Shown here piece after piece: positions 38,335 through 46,596 of a stretch of DNA of 64,000 bases. Each line of letters begins with the position of its first letter. Positions within the stretch are counted from its first letter, which is position 1. The DNA comes from Bacillota bacterium (GTDB lineage: Bacteria > Bacillota > Sulfobacillia > Sulfobacillales > Sulfobacillaceae): positions 1 through 64,000 of the forward strand of contig JAKADO010000005.1 of NCBI GenBank assembly GCA_021820485.1, written 5' to 3'. Both the position numbers and the translations under genes were made by a program. Below the pieces are notes generated by a model, which saw only the letters and a list, made by a program, of their open reading frames with translations, was not told the DNA's origin and did no database searches.

Positions 38335-39834
38335 ATGGCGGCGGGAATTATAGAATCCCCATGGATTAGTGACGCGACGCGCCAATTTCTGTCGCGGCGA
38401 GCGCGCCTCCTCATTGGCAACAAATGGGTCGAGGCTGCGCAGGGGGGCTCCTTTTGGGTGAAGGACCCCGCCAGTGGCGAGGATTTGGTTGAGGTGGCGG
38501 AGGCGACCGCCGAGGATGTGGATCGGGCGGTGCGCGCCGCCGAAAAGGCTTTTCAAGGACGCTGGAGCCGCCTTTCGCCGGCCGAGAGGGCGCGTCTTTT
38601 GTGGAAGCTCGCAGACTTGATTGAGGAACACGCGCAGGAGTTTTCCGAAATTGAATCGATCAACACGGGAAAACCCATCACCGAGACGATGCTGGCAGAT
38701 GTCCCGCTGACCGTGGAGCATTTTCGGTACTTTGCGGGATGGGTGACCAAGCTGACGGGGGAAACGCTGCCCGTATCCCAGCCGGGCCATTATCTGGCCT
38801 ACACCCGGCGTGAGCCGCTGGGAGTTGTGGGAGCGATTGTGCCGTGGAACTTCCCTTTAATGATTGCGTCGTGGAAAATTGCGCCGGCGCTGGCCTGTGG
38901 GAACACGGTGGTGGTCAAGCCTAGCGAAGTGACTCCGCTGAGTCTCTTGCGCCTCGGCGAATTGGCGTTGGAGGCTGGCTTTCCTCCCGGGGTGCTCAAC
39001 ATTGTGCCCGGATATGGAGCGACGGCCGGAAAGGCGCTGGTCGCCCATCCCGGGGTCGAGAAGATTTCCTTTACGGGCTCTACCCGCGTGGGACGAGAAA
39101 TCATGATTTCGGCTGCCGACCGGTTCACCCGTGTGACATTGGAATTGGGGGGGAAGTCCCCCAACATCATGCTGCCGGATGCCGATCCTGATGCGGTCGT
39201 GGCGGGAGCCATGATGGGCATCTTCTTCAATCAGGGGGAGGTCTGCTGCGCGGGGTCGCGCCTGTTTGTCCCGCGTTCGCAGTTCGACCACGTGGTGGAT
39301 CTGGTCGGGCGTCGGGCCGAATCCATCCAACAAGGCATCGGGCTTGATCCGGCGACGGAGATGGGGCCTCTGGTAAGCGAAGGGCAAATGAATCGGGTCA
39401 TGCAGTACATCGACAGTGGCCGGCGGGAGGGAGCCAGCTTGGTGACGGGTGGAAGCCGAAACCAGGCGGCGGGATCGGGCTACTTCATCCAACCGACCGT
39501 CTTTGTCGGTCAGGATGAGATGACCATTGCCCGGGAAGAGATTTTCGGACCGGTGCTGGTCGCGCTTCCCTATGATGACGTGGATGAGGCGGTGCGGCGC
39601 GCCAATGCCACTCCATACGGTCTGGCAGCCGCGGTGTGGACAGAGGACGTGCGGCAAGGCATTAAGGTGGCGGAAAAGCTGAAGGCGGGCACGGTCTGGA
39701 TTAACGGCTACAATCTTTTGGATGCCACCAGTCCCTGGGGTGGATTCAAGGCCAGCGGCATTGGGCGGGAGATGGGGCAATATGCCCTCCAGCATTACAC
39801 CGAGGTGAAGTCCACATGGATCAATCTCGGTTGA
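38335..39834 (+). CDS. Aldehyde dehydrogenase
   Basis: PWNFPLMIASWKIAPALACGNTVVVKPSE, FTGSTRVGREI, VTLELGGKSPNIMLPDADPD, QGEVCCAGSRLFV. Confidence 0.96.
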   Translation: MAAGIIESPWISDATRQFLSRRARLLIGNKWVEAAQGGSFWVKDPASGEDLVEVAEATAEDVDRAVRAAEKAFQGRWSRLSPAERARLLWKLADLIEEHAQEFSEIESINTGKPITETMLADVPLTVEHFRYFAGWVTKLTGETLPVSQPGHYLAYTRREPLGVVGAIVPWNFPLMIASWKIAPALACGNTVVVKPSEVTPLSLLRLGELALEAGFPPGVLNIVPGYGATAGKALVAHPGVEKISFTGSTRVGREIMISAADRFTRVTLELGGKSPNIMLPDADPDAVVAGAMMGIFFNQGEVCCAGSRLFVPRSQFDHVVDLVGRRAESIQQGIGLDPATEMGPLVSEGQMNRVMQYIDSGRREGASLVTGGSRNQAAGSGYFIQPTVFVGQDEMTIAREEIFGPVLVALPYDDVDEAVRRANATPYGLAAAVWTEDVRQGIKVAEKLKAGTVWINGYNLLDATSPWGGFKASGIGREMGQYALQHYTEVKSTWINLG

Positions 39835-39849
39835 TTCAAGCAAGAAGAT

Positions 39850-39878
39850 AGGGCGGCTCCACGGGGGGCCGCCCTTTC
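39850..39878. terminator. Bidirectional terminator between ALDH and G1 protease
   Basis: AGGGCGGC..GCCGCCCT stem then TTT. Confidence 0.7.
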
Positions 39879-39883
39879 CTAGA

Positions 39884-40687
39884 TTACGACTGGGGAGCCG
39901 GAGGGGTCGTTGACCCGTAGGCCATGTTGAACCCATCTGTGTCGGAGTCCGGCAGGGACGGCGTGGAAACCTGCTTGTTGCGCTGTATCATGACTCCGCC
40001 GTCATTGGCTACCAATGCGGGGTTGCCCCCGTTGACGGTTCCGGGATCGAATGTGGACTCGCCGTAATTGGCTAATGTGGCGACGCGGCCGCCCACGGTG
40101 GGGGCCTCTTCGATCCATTCAGCCGACTGAGCGGGTCCGCTGTAGGATTGGGTGGTGGTAAAGCTCTGCCCGGTGGTCGTGTCGGAGATGGTAATCGTCC
40201 AAGTCCCGTTGTTGTTGTCGACGATGCTGGCGGACATGTGGTCGCCGGGATGGACGGTCATGCTCGAGATGGGTGTCTCCGCCGCTGGGAGGATTTCCCA
40301 CCAGGCGCCATAACTCGTGCCGGAGCTGGAGGCATCCTGTTCAGTCCCGGTTTGAATCAGGTCGCTGTTGTTGAATCCGTCAATGCCAATCCAGTTGGAG
40401 GAGTAGGTATCGCCTCGGCTTGGCTGTACCGTGGGCACGACCCATGATCCGGTGATGGAGTGATAGGTCGATCCGGTAATGGCGTATCCGGACCAGTTGC
40501 TCGATGACCACCCAGCTTGGTGAATGGCTGACGCGGACAGCTTGGAAAGGATGCGCGGAGAATTGGTGATGCGCACGGCGTGGGCCGGTTGTGGCGCTGC
40601 GGCCGCGGTGGGGGCGGCCGTTCCCGCGGGAACGGCGGACGCCAGAAGCGCGAGGCCGGCAGGTCCGATGATTGTCCAGAGTTTCAT
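39884..40687 (-). CDS. Secreted G1 family (glutamic/eqolisin-type) endopeptidase
   Basis: Signal peptide; NWSGYAITGSTYHSITGSWVVPTVQ, SSNWIGIDGFNNSDLIQTGTEQD, YGAWWEILPA, GDHMSASI, AEWIEEAPTVGGRVATLANYG. Confidence 0.92.
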   Translation of the reverse strand: MKLWTIIGPAGLALLASAVPAGTAAPTAAAAPQPAHAVRITNSPRILSKLSASAIHQAGWSSSNWSGYAITGSTYHSITGSWVVPTVQPSRGDTYSSNWIGIDGFNNSDLIQTGTEQDASSSGTSYGAWWEILPAAETPISSMTVHPGDHMSASIVDNNNGTWTITISDTTTGQSFTTTQSYSGPAQSAEWIEEAPTVGGRVATLANYGESTFDPGTVNGGNPALVANDGGVMIQRNKQVSTPSLPDSDTDGFNMAYGSTTPPAPQS

Positions 40688-40781
40688 GGGGAAGACCTCC
40701 TTGACGAGAAATGTAGAATCGCGATTCTATTAAAAGGAGTTCGTTCTCCATGCTGGCATTCCTTCCCAAATATGGCAGAAT

Positions 40782-40823
40782 ATTTCCATAGAAGACAGCT
40801 GTCGAATCCTCGGCTATAGAAAT
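40782..40823 (-). promoter_or_regulatory. Putative operator upstream of G1 protease
   Basis: ATTTCCATAG-N22-CTATAGAAAT; same half-sites and same 22-nt spacer as at 42345-42386. Confidence 0.7.
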
Positions 40824-40842
40824 GGATTGGGACATAAAGAGA

Positions 40843-40865
40843 GCCCTTTCCTGGCGAAAGGGCTT
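40843..40865 (-). terminator. Terminator after regulator-peptide operon
   Basis: AGCCCTTTC-ctgg..GAAAGGGCT perfect stem; T-rich on minus strand. Confidence 0.7.
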
Positions 40866-40883
40866 GTCGAACGGAACGGCGAT

Positions 40884-41021
40884 TTAGGAGACGGTGCGCG
40901 CATCCGTGACTGGCGGGTCACTGGGCGCAGCGACGTGATGGGACGGTGACAGCGTCGTCAAGGCCGTTCCAGCCACAATCACGACCACGAATGCCACCAA
41001 GCTCGCCAAACGCTTTTTCAT
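40884..41021 (-). CDS. 45-aa exported peptide, candidate signalling propeptide
   Basis: AAGGAGG SD 8 nt from ATG; MKKRLASLVAFVVVIVAGTALTTLSPSHHVAAPSDPPVTDARTVS; 20 bp downstream of HTH-TPR regulator stop, below ORF-track cutoff. Confidence 0.72.
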   Translation of the reverse strand: MKKRLASLVAFVVVIVAGTALTTLSPSHHVAAPSDPPVTDARTVS

Positions 41022-41041
41022 AGGAACTGCCTCCTTCGTGA

Positions 41042-42292
41042 TTAGTTGATGATGGGAAACAGAGACCGCAAATCGCGCACGCGGCTTTGGACCTCATCCA
41101 AGCGGCCTGCCTCAAGCGCCGCCTGAACCAGCATCGTGTGCAACGCGCCGATCAATTCGCGGTCCGAGACATGGGAGAGTTGCTCTTCGATGGCTTGAAC
41201 CAGAGGCGCTGCGGGTTCCGATGGGGCGAGAATCCGCAGTTCCAACAGGCGGATGGTGAACCAAGACACTACCAACGCGTTCCCCAAGGACTCTTTAGCC
41301 TCCGCGATCAGCACTTGCGCATCCTGCCGCCGTCCCTGGGCCCAGGCGCACTCGGCTTGGGTGGTCAGCCATTCGCCCCAGACAACCGGGTCTGGCTCGG
41401 GCAAGGCCGCGCCCTGGCCGACGACCGCGTCGGCGGCACGCCAATCTTGCTGCTGCACATGGCAGGCCAACAAGTTGTTCAGTACCCTTAGACGCTGCGT
41501 GGCGGCGGCGTTGGTTTCCTCATACAGGGTCAAGGTCTGATGATATGCGGAGATGGCGTCAAGAAGGCGGCCTTTGCGGAACGCCAGCAGGCCCAGACCA
41601 AGGTAGGCATTGGCCAGTCGAGCCGGATCGGCCACTTCCTCGATGGCGCGCTGCCACTGCGCCTCCGCGGCGGCATATTGGCCGACTTTCCACCAGGCGA
41701 GCCCGAGATTGCACAGCGCCGATTCCCAAGCCGCATGGCGGATCGGCTGCTGGACAGCCTCCATCAGCGGGCTCAGGGCCTGTTCCGGTTGTTCAAGCCG
41801 CAAATAGCACTTGCCCAAGGTGCTTATGACCTCCAAGTGCAAGGTTCCTGGGAGAGGTGGACTCGTGCGCGCCAAATAGGTGAGGATCAGGACAGCGCGC
41901 CGGCGGGCACCGCGCAGGTCCAGCACCTGTGCCACTAGGAGCTGTGCGTGTGCCCGTTGCGGCAAAGCCATGTCAGGGTCCATCGCCACTTGCCGCAAAG
42001 TTCGTTGAATCGCGAGCGGAGGGACGTTGCGTCCCAACAGCCGCTTGACCAATTGAACCCGGACGCCGGCATCGTGGACGGAGGCCAAAAGTGGCAGATC
42101 CAAAGCGCCGGGTTCGAGATCGAGTCCCCGAGTGATGGTATCGGTCAATGACAGCGAGGGGACCATGCGGCCTCGCTCGATGGCGTTCAGCGTAGACACC
42201 GAGACGTGGCGCACGGCCGCCAGCTTGAGGCCGCGCTGGCGACGGATAGTGTGTATGACGCGCCCAATGGGACTTATTCGGGTAGTGGTCAT
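41042..42292 (-). CDS. HTH-XRE regulator with TPR repeats (RRNPP-like)
   Basis: IGRVIHTIRRQRGLKLAAVRHVSVSTLNAIERGRMVPSLSLTDTITRGLDLEPG HTH followed by about 340 aa of TPR-like helices. Confidence 0.85.
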   Translation of the reverse strand: MTTTRISPIGRVIHTIRRQRGLKLAAVRHVSVSTLNAIERGRMVPSLSLTDTITRGLDLEPGALDLPLLASVHDAGVRVQLVKRLLGRNVPPLAIQRTLRQVAMDPDMALPQRAHAQLLVAQVLDLRGARRRAVLILTYLARTSPPLPGTLHLEVISTLGKCYLRLEQPEQALSPLMEAVQQPIRHAAWESALCNLGLAWWKVGQYAAAEAQWQRAIEEVADPARLANAYLGLGLLAFRKGRLLDAISAYHQTLTLYEETNAAATQRLRVLNNLLACHVQQQDWRAADAVVGQGAALPEPDPVVWGEWLTTQAECAWAQGRRQDAQVLIAEAKESLGNALVVSWFTIRLLELRILAPSEPAAPLVQAIEEQLSHVSDRELIGALHTMLVQAALEAGRLDEVQSRVRDLRSLFPIIN

Positions 42293-42344
42293 GGGAAATA
42301 ATTCGCCAACGGTTTGTCACATCCTTCCAGTTCAGCCCCGCAAC

Positions 42345-42386
42345 TTTTCCATAGCCGCCAGCGGTTGGAAAGGGGGCTATAGAAAT
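42345..42386 (-). promoter_or_regulatory. Putative autoregulatory operator upstream of HTH-TPR regulator
   Basis: TTTTCCATAG-N22-CTATAGAAAT, duplicate of 40782-40823. Confidence 0.7.
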
Positions 42387-42438
42387 TTTGCCACCCGCTA
42401 AAGTGGGAGAGCCAATGCGGAAGTTGGTAAGATGGCAA

Positions 42439-42466
42439 GAGACGGGTGGCAGTCCACACCCGTCTC
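42439..42466 (-). terminator. Terminator after O-methyltransferase
   Basis: GAGACGGGTG-N8-CACCCGTCTC perfect 10-bp stem. Confidence 0.65.
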
Positions 42467-42471
42467 CCCCG

Positions 42472-43035
42472 CTAAACTGCCCGGCAGGCCAAAATGGTGC
42501 TATGTTCGCGGGACGTGAGGATTTCCGTGCTGAAAAGCAACGGATGGTTTAGCCAGAACTCCCGGATTGGGTCCGGCTTCCCCTTCCACGCCTCCGGCCA
42601 ATACTCCTCGGGCGACAAGTCGTCCAGAACAATGAGACCCCCGGGGGCCGCTGCTGCAATCACAGCTTCCGCCCCAGAGGTTTTTGCCGGTTTGGCATCG
42701 GCAAAGATGAGGCGGAAGGGACCGTGGATCAACGCGTCGGTCCAATCGCCCGTAACGACATGGACCTGAGGGTGGTCCCGAAACAGGCTCGCGACGTGGC
42801 TGGCGCGTTCAGGATTGTCGTCGACGGTATAGACCTCCACGCGCGCCGCACTGGCCAGCCAGGCCGTACCGACACCCATGCCCGCACCAATTTCGAGAAT
42901 CTTTCCATCGTGGATGTGGGAAGCCAGCAATGCCAGCAAGCGGCCCACTTCATCCAGGCACGAGCGGTCGAAGCCCTGCGCCCGGGCTCTTTCCCGAGCC
43001 ACGGAAACCAGTCGCGGATCCACGTGCATTATCAC
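42472..43035 (-). CDS. O-methyltransferase (class I SAM, YrrM-like)
   Basis: GKILEIGAGMGVGTAWLASAARVEVYTVDDNPERASHV, DALIHGPFRLIFADAKPAKTSGAEAVIAAAAPGGLIVLDDLSPE. Confidence 0.9.
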   Translation of the reverse strand: MIMHVDPRLVSVARERARAQGFDRSCLDEVGRLLALLASHIHDGKILEIGAGMGVGTAWLASAARVEVYTVDDNPERASHVASLFRDHPQVHVVTGDWTDALIHGPFRLIFADAKPAKTSGAEAVIAAAAPGGLIVLDDLSPEEYWPEAWKGKPDPIREFWLNHPLLFSTEILTSREHSTILACRAV

Positions 43036-43049
43036 TCCTCAAGCCAAGG

Positions 43050-43994
43050 TTAGAAGGGATAGGGTTGAGTTTCTCCCGCGACGGCATAACAATGGCGTCC
43101 CGCCTGCTTGGCCTGATAGAGCGCCCCGTCTGCCTCATGGTAGAGATGCTCGACGGTTTTGCCGTGGTGAGGAAACGTGGCGATGCCGCCGGAAAAGGTG
43201 GCTTGGGAATCGACCATCAGCGTTTCGGCCAGCGTTTGCAACCGCTGAGACACAGCGCCTGGCCCCTCGGCGTTTGGAATCCACAGGCCGAACTCATCCC
43301 CTCCCAAACGCCCCAAGGCGTCGGCGGTGGCGGACAAGACCTCCGCCAGCGTGGCGAATTGGGCCAGGACCCGGTCGCCGAAAGGATGTCCATGATGGTC
43401 GTTGAGCCGTTTGAAGTGGTCGATGTCCATCAGGACAAAGACCGCCTGATGGACACCGCGCTCAATGTCCAAAGCCACGCGATCCCAAAATCCGCGTCTG
43501 TTGAGAAGCCCCGTCAGAGGATCGGTCAGCGCCAGATCGTGCAAAGCCGCCATCTTCGAGGACATGGCGACCTCATAGGTGTCGAGGGAGGACTTCATGT
43601 CGGCCAGCCAGCGCCTCCGCACCAAATCCAACGGAGGAAGGGGAACCGGCGTGCCTTCTGACTCCAGCACGTGATAGGCATCGAAAATGAGATTGTAGAG
43701 ACTCACGTACCAAGACGGCAACACGTGCGCTTGAATGTGCGCAAACCCGACCCGGCGGCTGGCCTCCCGTACCTCTGGATCTGTCGGAGACCCGCAAAAA
43801 AACGGGCGGTATTGCTCCATCTGGCCCCGAAACCATTCCGACGGATCGGCCCCGGCGGGGGTGTGTGCATGAAATGCGGACTCCTCGGCAAACGCTTGGA
43901 TCGCTATGGAAACCCAAGCGGAAAAGAGCACGTCCGTTCCCCGGGCGTGCTGTTGCCATTGGATTCTGTCGTTATCTGTCCAGCTCCAAAGCAT
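43050..43994 (-). CDS. Diguanylate cyclase (GGDEF) with globin-coupled-sensor-like N-terminus
   Basis: LTDPLTGLLNRRGFWDRV, VLMDIDHFKRLNDHHGHPFGD, LGRLGGDEFGLWI; N-term RRVGFAHIQAHVLPSWYVSLYNLIFD resembles protoglobin. Confidence 0.85.
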   Translation of the reverse strand: MLWSWTDNDRIQWQQHARGTDVLFSAWVSIAIQAFAEESAFHAHTPAGADPSEWFRGQMEQYRPFFCGSPTDPEVREASRRVGFAHIQAHVLPSWYVSLYNLIFDAYHVLESEGTPVPLPPLDLVRRRWLADMKSSLDTYEVAMSSKMAALHDLALTDPLTGLLNRRGFWDRVALDIERGVHQAVFVLMDIDHFKRLNDHHGHPFGDRVLAQFATLAEVLSATADALGRLGGDEFGLWIPNAEGPGAVSQRLQTLAETLMVDSQATFSGGIATFPHHGKTVEHLYHEADGALYQAKQAGRHCYAVAGETQPYPF

Positions 43995-44079
43995 AATCCG
44001 ACTCCTCATGTCGCAATATCCAATACTTCGCGAGGGGCACCGGCAAGTCCTGCTTAAGTCGACAACGGATCGCCGCGGT

Positions 44080-44934
44080 CTACAACACCATGCCCCAAGC
44101 GGTCTCCCGGAGTGCTTCTCCAGGGTCAAGCGCCGTCATCCGGCTCAGGGTCCGATTGAGCCGGGAAAGCTCGGGCATCATGCTGGCCAAGCACCGCATC
44201 ATTTGGTCCGGCTGTCGGGTGGGATGCCAAGTATTGAGCCAAGCCATCTGCCAGGGTTCGAGCACGGTCCGCGGCCCCTCCGCTTTAGACCAATCCCCCA
44301 TCGATCCGGGAGCCGACCCGCTTCCCTGTGCCAGCCCTGCATGGCATAGCCCGCCAGTCCAATCAGCATGTTTCGGGCATAGGACAGCTCCCCGCGCATG
44401 ACGCGCCGATAGGTTTCGTGCGCATGGGCCAGGACCTTGCCGCGTCACCGCAGCACGGACTCCGGCGAGGGATGATAAGTCACGCGGCTTGACTCACGTT
44501 CCAAGGCCTCGATGAGTCCGGTGGGGTCATGAAGGATGCGGAGGCGCTTCGTGAACTCGGATGGGAGGAGTTGCTCGGGGCGGAAATAGAAGATGTCCAC
44601 TTTGATGAAGCAATCCAAGTGCGCCACGGTGTGCGACACTGCGGGGCCGAGATTCTCATAGTACAGCACATGCCCCCAGCTTTCGCCGCACCCTCTTCTG
44701 CGCGACAAATGCGTCAAAATGCTCCGGACCGACCACAATGCGCAAGTCGATGTCCGAATAGAGGTCCTCCCGGCCGGACGCCAAGGATCCGGCGACATAG
44801 GCACCCAAGACGCGCGGGTCGCGCACCAGGTCCTCTGTCAGGGCGGCCAAAAGCGTCATTCGCTGTCCCGGAAGGCCTGCATTCCGAACGCTGTGGCGGG
44901 TCGACCAAGTCATGCGCATCCCTTCTTTCACCAA
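44080..44934 (-). pseudogene. Nucleotidyltransferase-domain protein, multiply disrupted
   Basis: VLGAYVAGSLASGREDLYSDIDLRIVV (GS..D.D motif) continues after frameshift as GHVLYYENLGPAVSHTVAHLDCFIKVDIFYF..., then in-frame TGA (44445-44447), then further frameshift. Confidence 0.75.
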
Positions 44935-44946
44935 GATTCTGGTCTG

Positions 44947-46596
44947 CTAGAGGGTTTGGCGGAACCGCTCCACATCATCCACATAGGCGGTGCGATAAAA
45001 GAGAGCCATCTGACGGTCCCGCTCTTCGGGAGACCAGTCAAGCAGTAGGCGCATCCGGTCGGCCGTGCGTTGCGCGACCTCCTTGAGCCGTTCAGGTGAC
45101 AGTCCGCCCAGCCAGGCGATGCCGCTGCGGCGAATCAACACATCGGCCAACGACAGCGCTTGTTCGCGCAACACCGCCCAATCGATTTCGGCCTTGAGCC
45201 ACGGGATGCCGTCCGAGACCGGCTCCAAGCCGTCGGACCCTGTCTGTTTCGCCCAGCGAAGCCATTCGGGAGTGAGTGCCCCATAACGCTGCACCATGAC
45301 ATCGGTCCAGTGGCCCGCACCGTTAAAGGCATCCATCGTTCGCTGCTTCAGCCGTTCCAGAGTTTCCGCAGCGGGAGCACCCCAAATGGCTTCACGGGCC
45401 GGTAGCGTTCCGATTCCGCCCAAGCGGCCGAGGACCGTGCGGGCGACAGATTCTCCAGTCGCCCGGAAGCCCGTGAATTTTCCGCCCAGCACCGTCACCA
45501 TCGAAGGTTTCGCGACGATGAGGTCTCGGCGCGAAAGACGGTCGGTTTTTTGGCCGGCGTCTTGGGCCACCAGCGGCCGCACGCCTGACCAGGCGGCGAT
45601 GATGTCTTGGAGCTTCAACGCGGCCTGTGGAAAGAGACGATTGGCGACGTTCAAGAGATATTGGGCATCGCTCAAGGGCAGATCCGGGCTATCGACAGCG
45701 CCATGGTCCGGGTAGTCCGTGGTGCCGAGATAGGTGATGGGCCCGCGGGGGACGGCAAAGATGTTGGCATTCTCCGGTGTGGGGAGAATGGTGGCATAGC
45801 TGAGCGGGAAGCGCTCACGGAGAAACACCAAATGAATTCCGCGACTCCGCACCAGGCGGGCTTCAGGATCGAGAAGGTCGGCCCAGGGCCCTGCTGCATT
45901 CACCACCAGCCGAGCCTCCACTATCCCCGTGCCGCCGCTGAAGAGGTCCTCGACGGCGACGTGGGAGGGGCCATCCGGGATTAAGCGGCTTTCTTTGAGA
46001 TTCGCTCGAACATAGTTGACGGTGAGCGCCCCCAACTGCTCGGCCGTCTTGACCACGGCCCAGTTGATGCGGGCGTCGTGGCCGCCGAATTCATAGTAGG
46101 CGATGCCGCCCGCCAGGTTTTCGCCCGTAATCCCAGGCGTGCGGGCTTGAACGTCCTGGGGTGACAATCGTTGGTGGGCGAACTGCCGGTCAATGTGACT
46201 GAGATGGTCGTACAGCCATGAGCCGAAGGACAGGGTCCCGAGCGAAAAGGGCCCGCCCTGATAGGCTGGAATGGTCATGGGCAGAGGGCTGATGAGATGG
46301 GGCATGAGGGCTCTTAGGCGGGTGCGCTCGCGCGAGACTTGGCGCACCAGCCGAATCTCTCCGTGGGGCAGATAACGAAAGCCTCCGTGAATCATTTTGG
46401 AGGATCGGGATGACGTGCCGCTGGCGTAATCGCTTTGCTCGATCAGTGCGATCCGCAGTCCCCAGCGCGCAAGCTGCCAAGCAACCCCAGATCCGGTGAT
46501 CCCGCCGCCGATGACGAGGACGTCAAAGCGCGAGTGGGTCAGCTGCTCGAATTGTTGTCGCCGTCGTTCGGCGACCCGGTCGAAAAGGTTGTCCAT
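44947..46596 (-). CDS. glpD: Aerobic glycerol-3-phosphate dehydrogenase
   Basis: FDVLVIGGGITGSGVAWQLARWGLRIALIEQSDYASGTSSRSSKMIHGGFRYL, LVVNAAGPWAD, TYLGTTDYPDHG, SGVRPLVAQD. Confidence 0.94.
   Translation of the reverse strand: MDNLFDRVAERRRQQFEQLTHSRFDVLVIGGGITGSGVAWQLARWGLRIALIEQSDYASGTSSRSSKMIHGGFRYLPHGEIRLVRQVSRERTRLRALMPHLISPLPMTIPAYQGGPFSLGTLSFGSWLYDHLSHIDRQFAHQRLSPQDVQARTPGITGENLAGGIAYYEFGGHDARINWAVVKTAEQLGALTVNYVRANLKESRLIPDGPSHVAVEDLFSGGTGIVEARLVVNAAGPWADLLDPEARLVRSRGIHLVFLRERFPLSYATILPTPENANIFAVPRGPITYLGTTDYPDHGAVDSPDLPLSDAQYLLNVANRLFPQAALKLQDIIAAWSGVRPLVAQDAGQKTDRLSRRDLIVAKPSMVTVLGGKFTGFRATGESVARTVLGRLGGIGTLPAREAIWGAPAAETLERLKQRTMDAFNGAGHWTDVMVQRYGALTPEWLRWAKQTGSDGLEPVSDGIPWLKAEIDWAVLREQALSLADVLIRRSGIAWLGGLSPERLKEVAQRTADRMRLLLDWSPEERDRQMALFYRTAYVDDVERFRQTL

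Noticed and set aside
44445-44447. In-frame TGA in the nucleotidyltransferase locus as a third selenocysteine codon
   Set aside because: The same locus has separate frameshifts on both sides, no Cys/redox active site is expected, and no SECIS-like geometry was evident. Pseudogene decay explains it.
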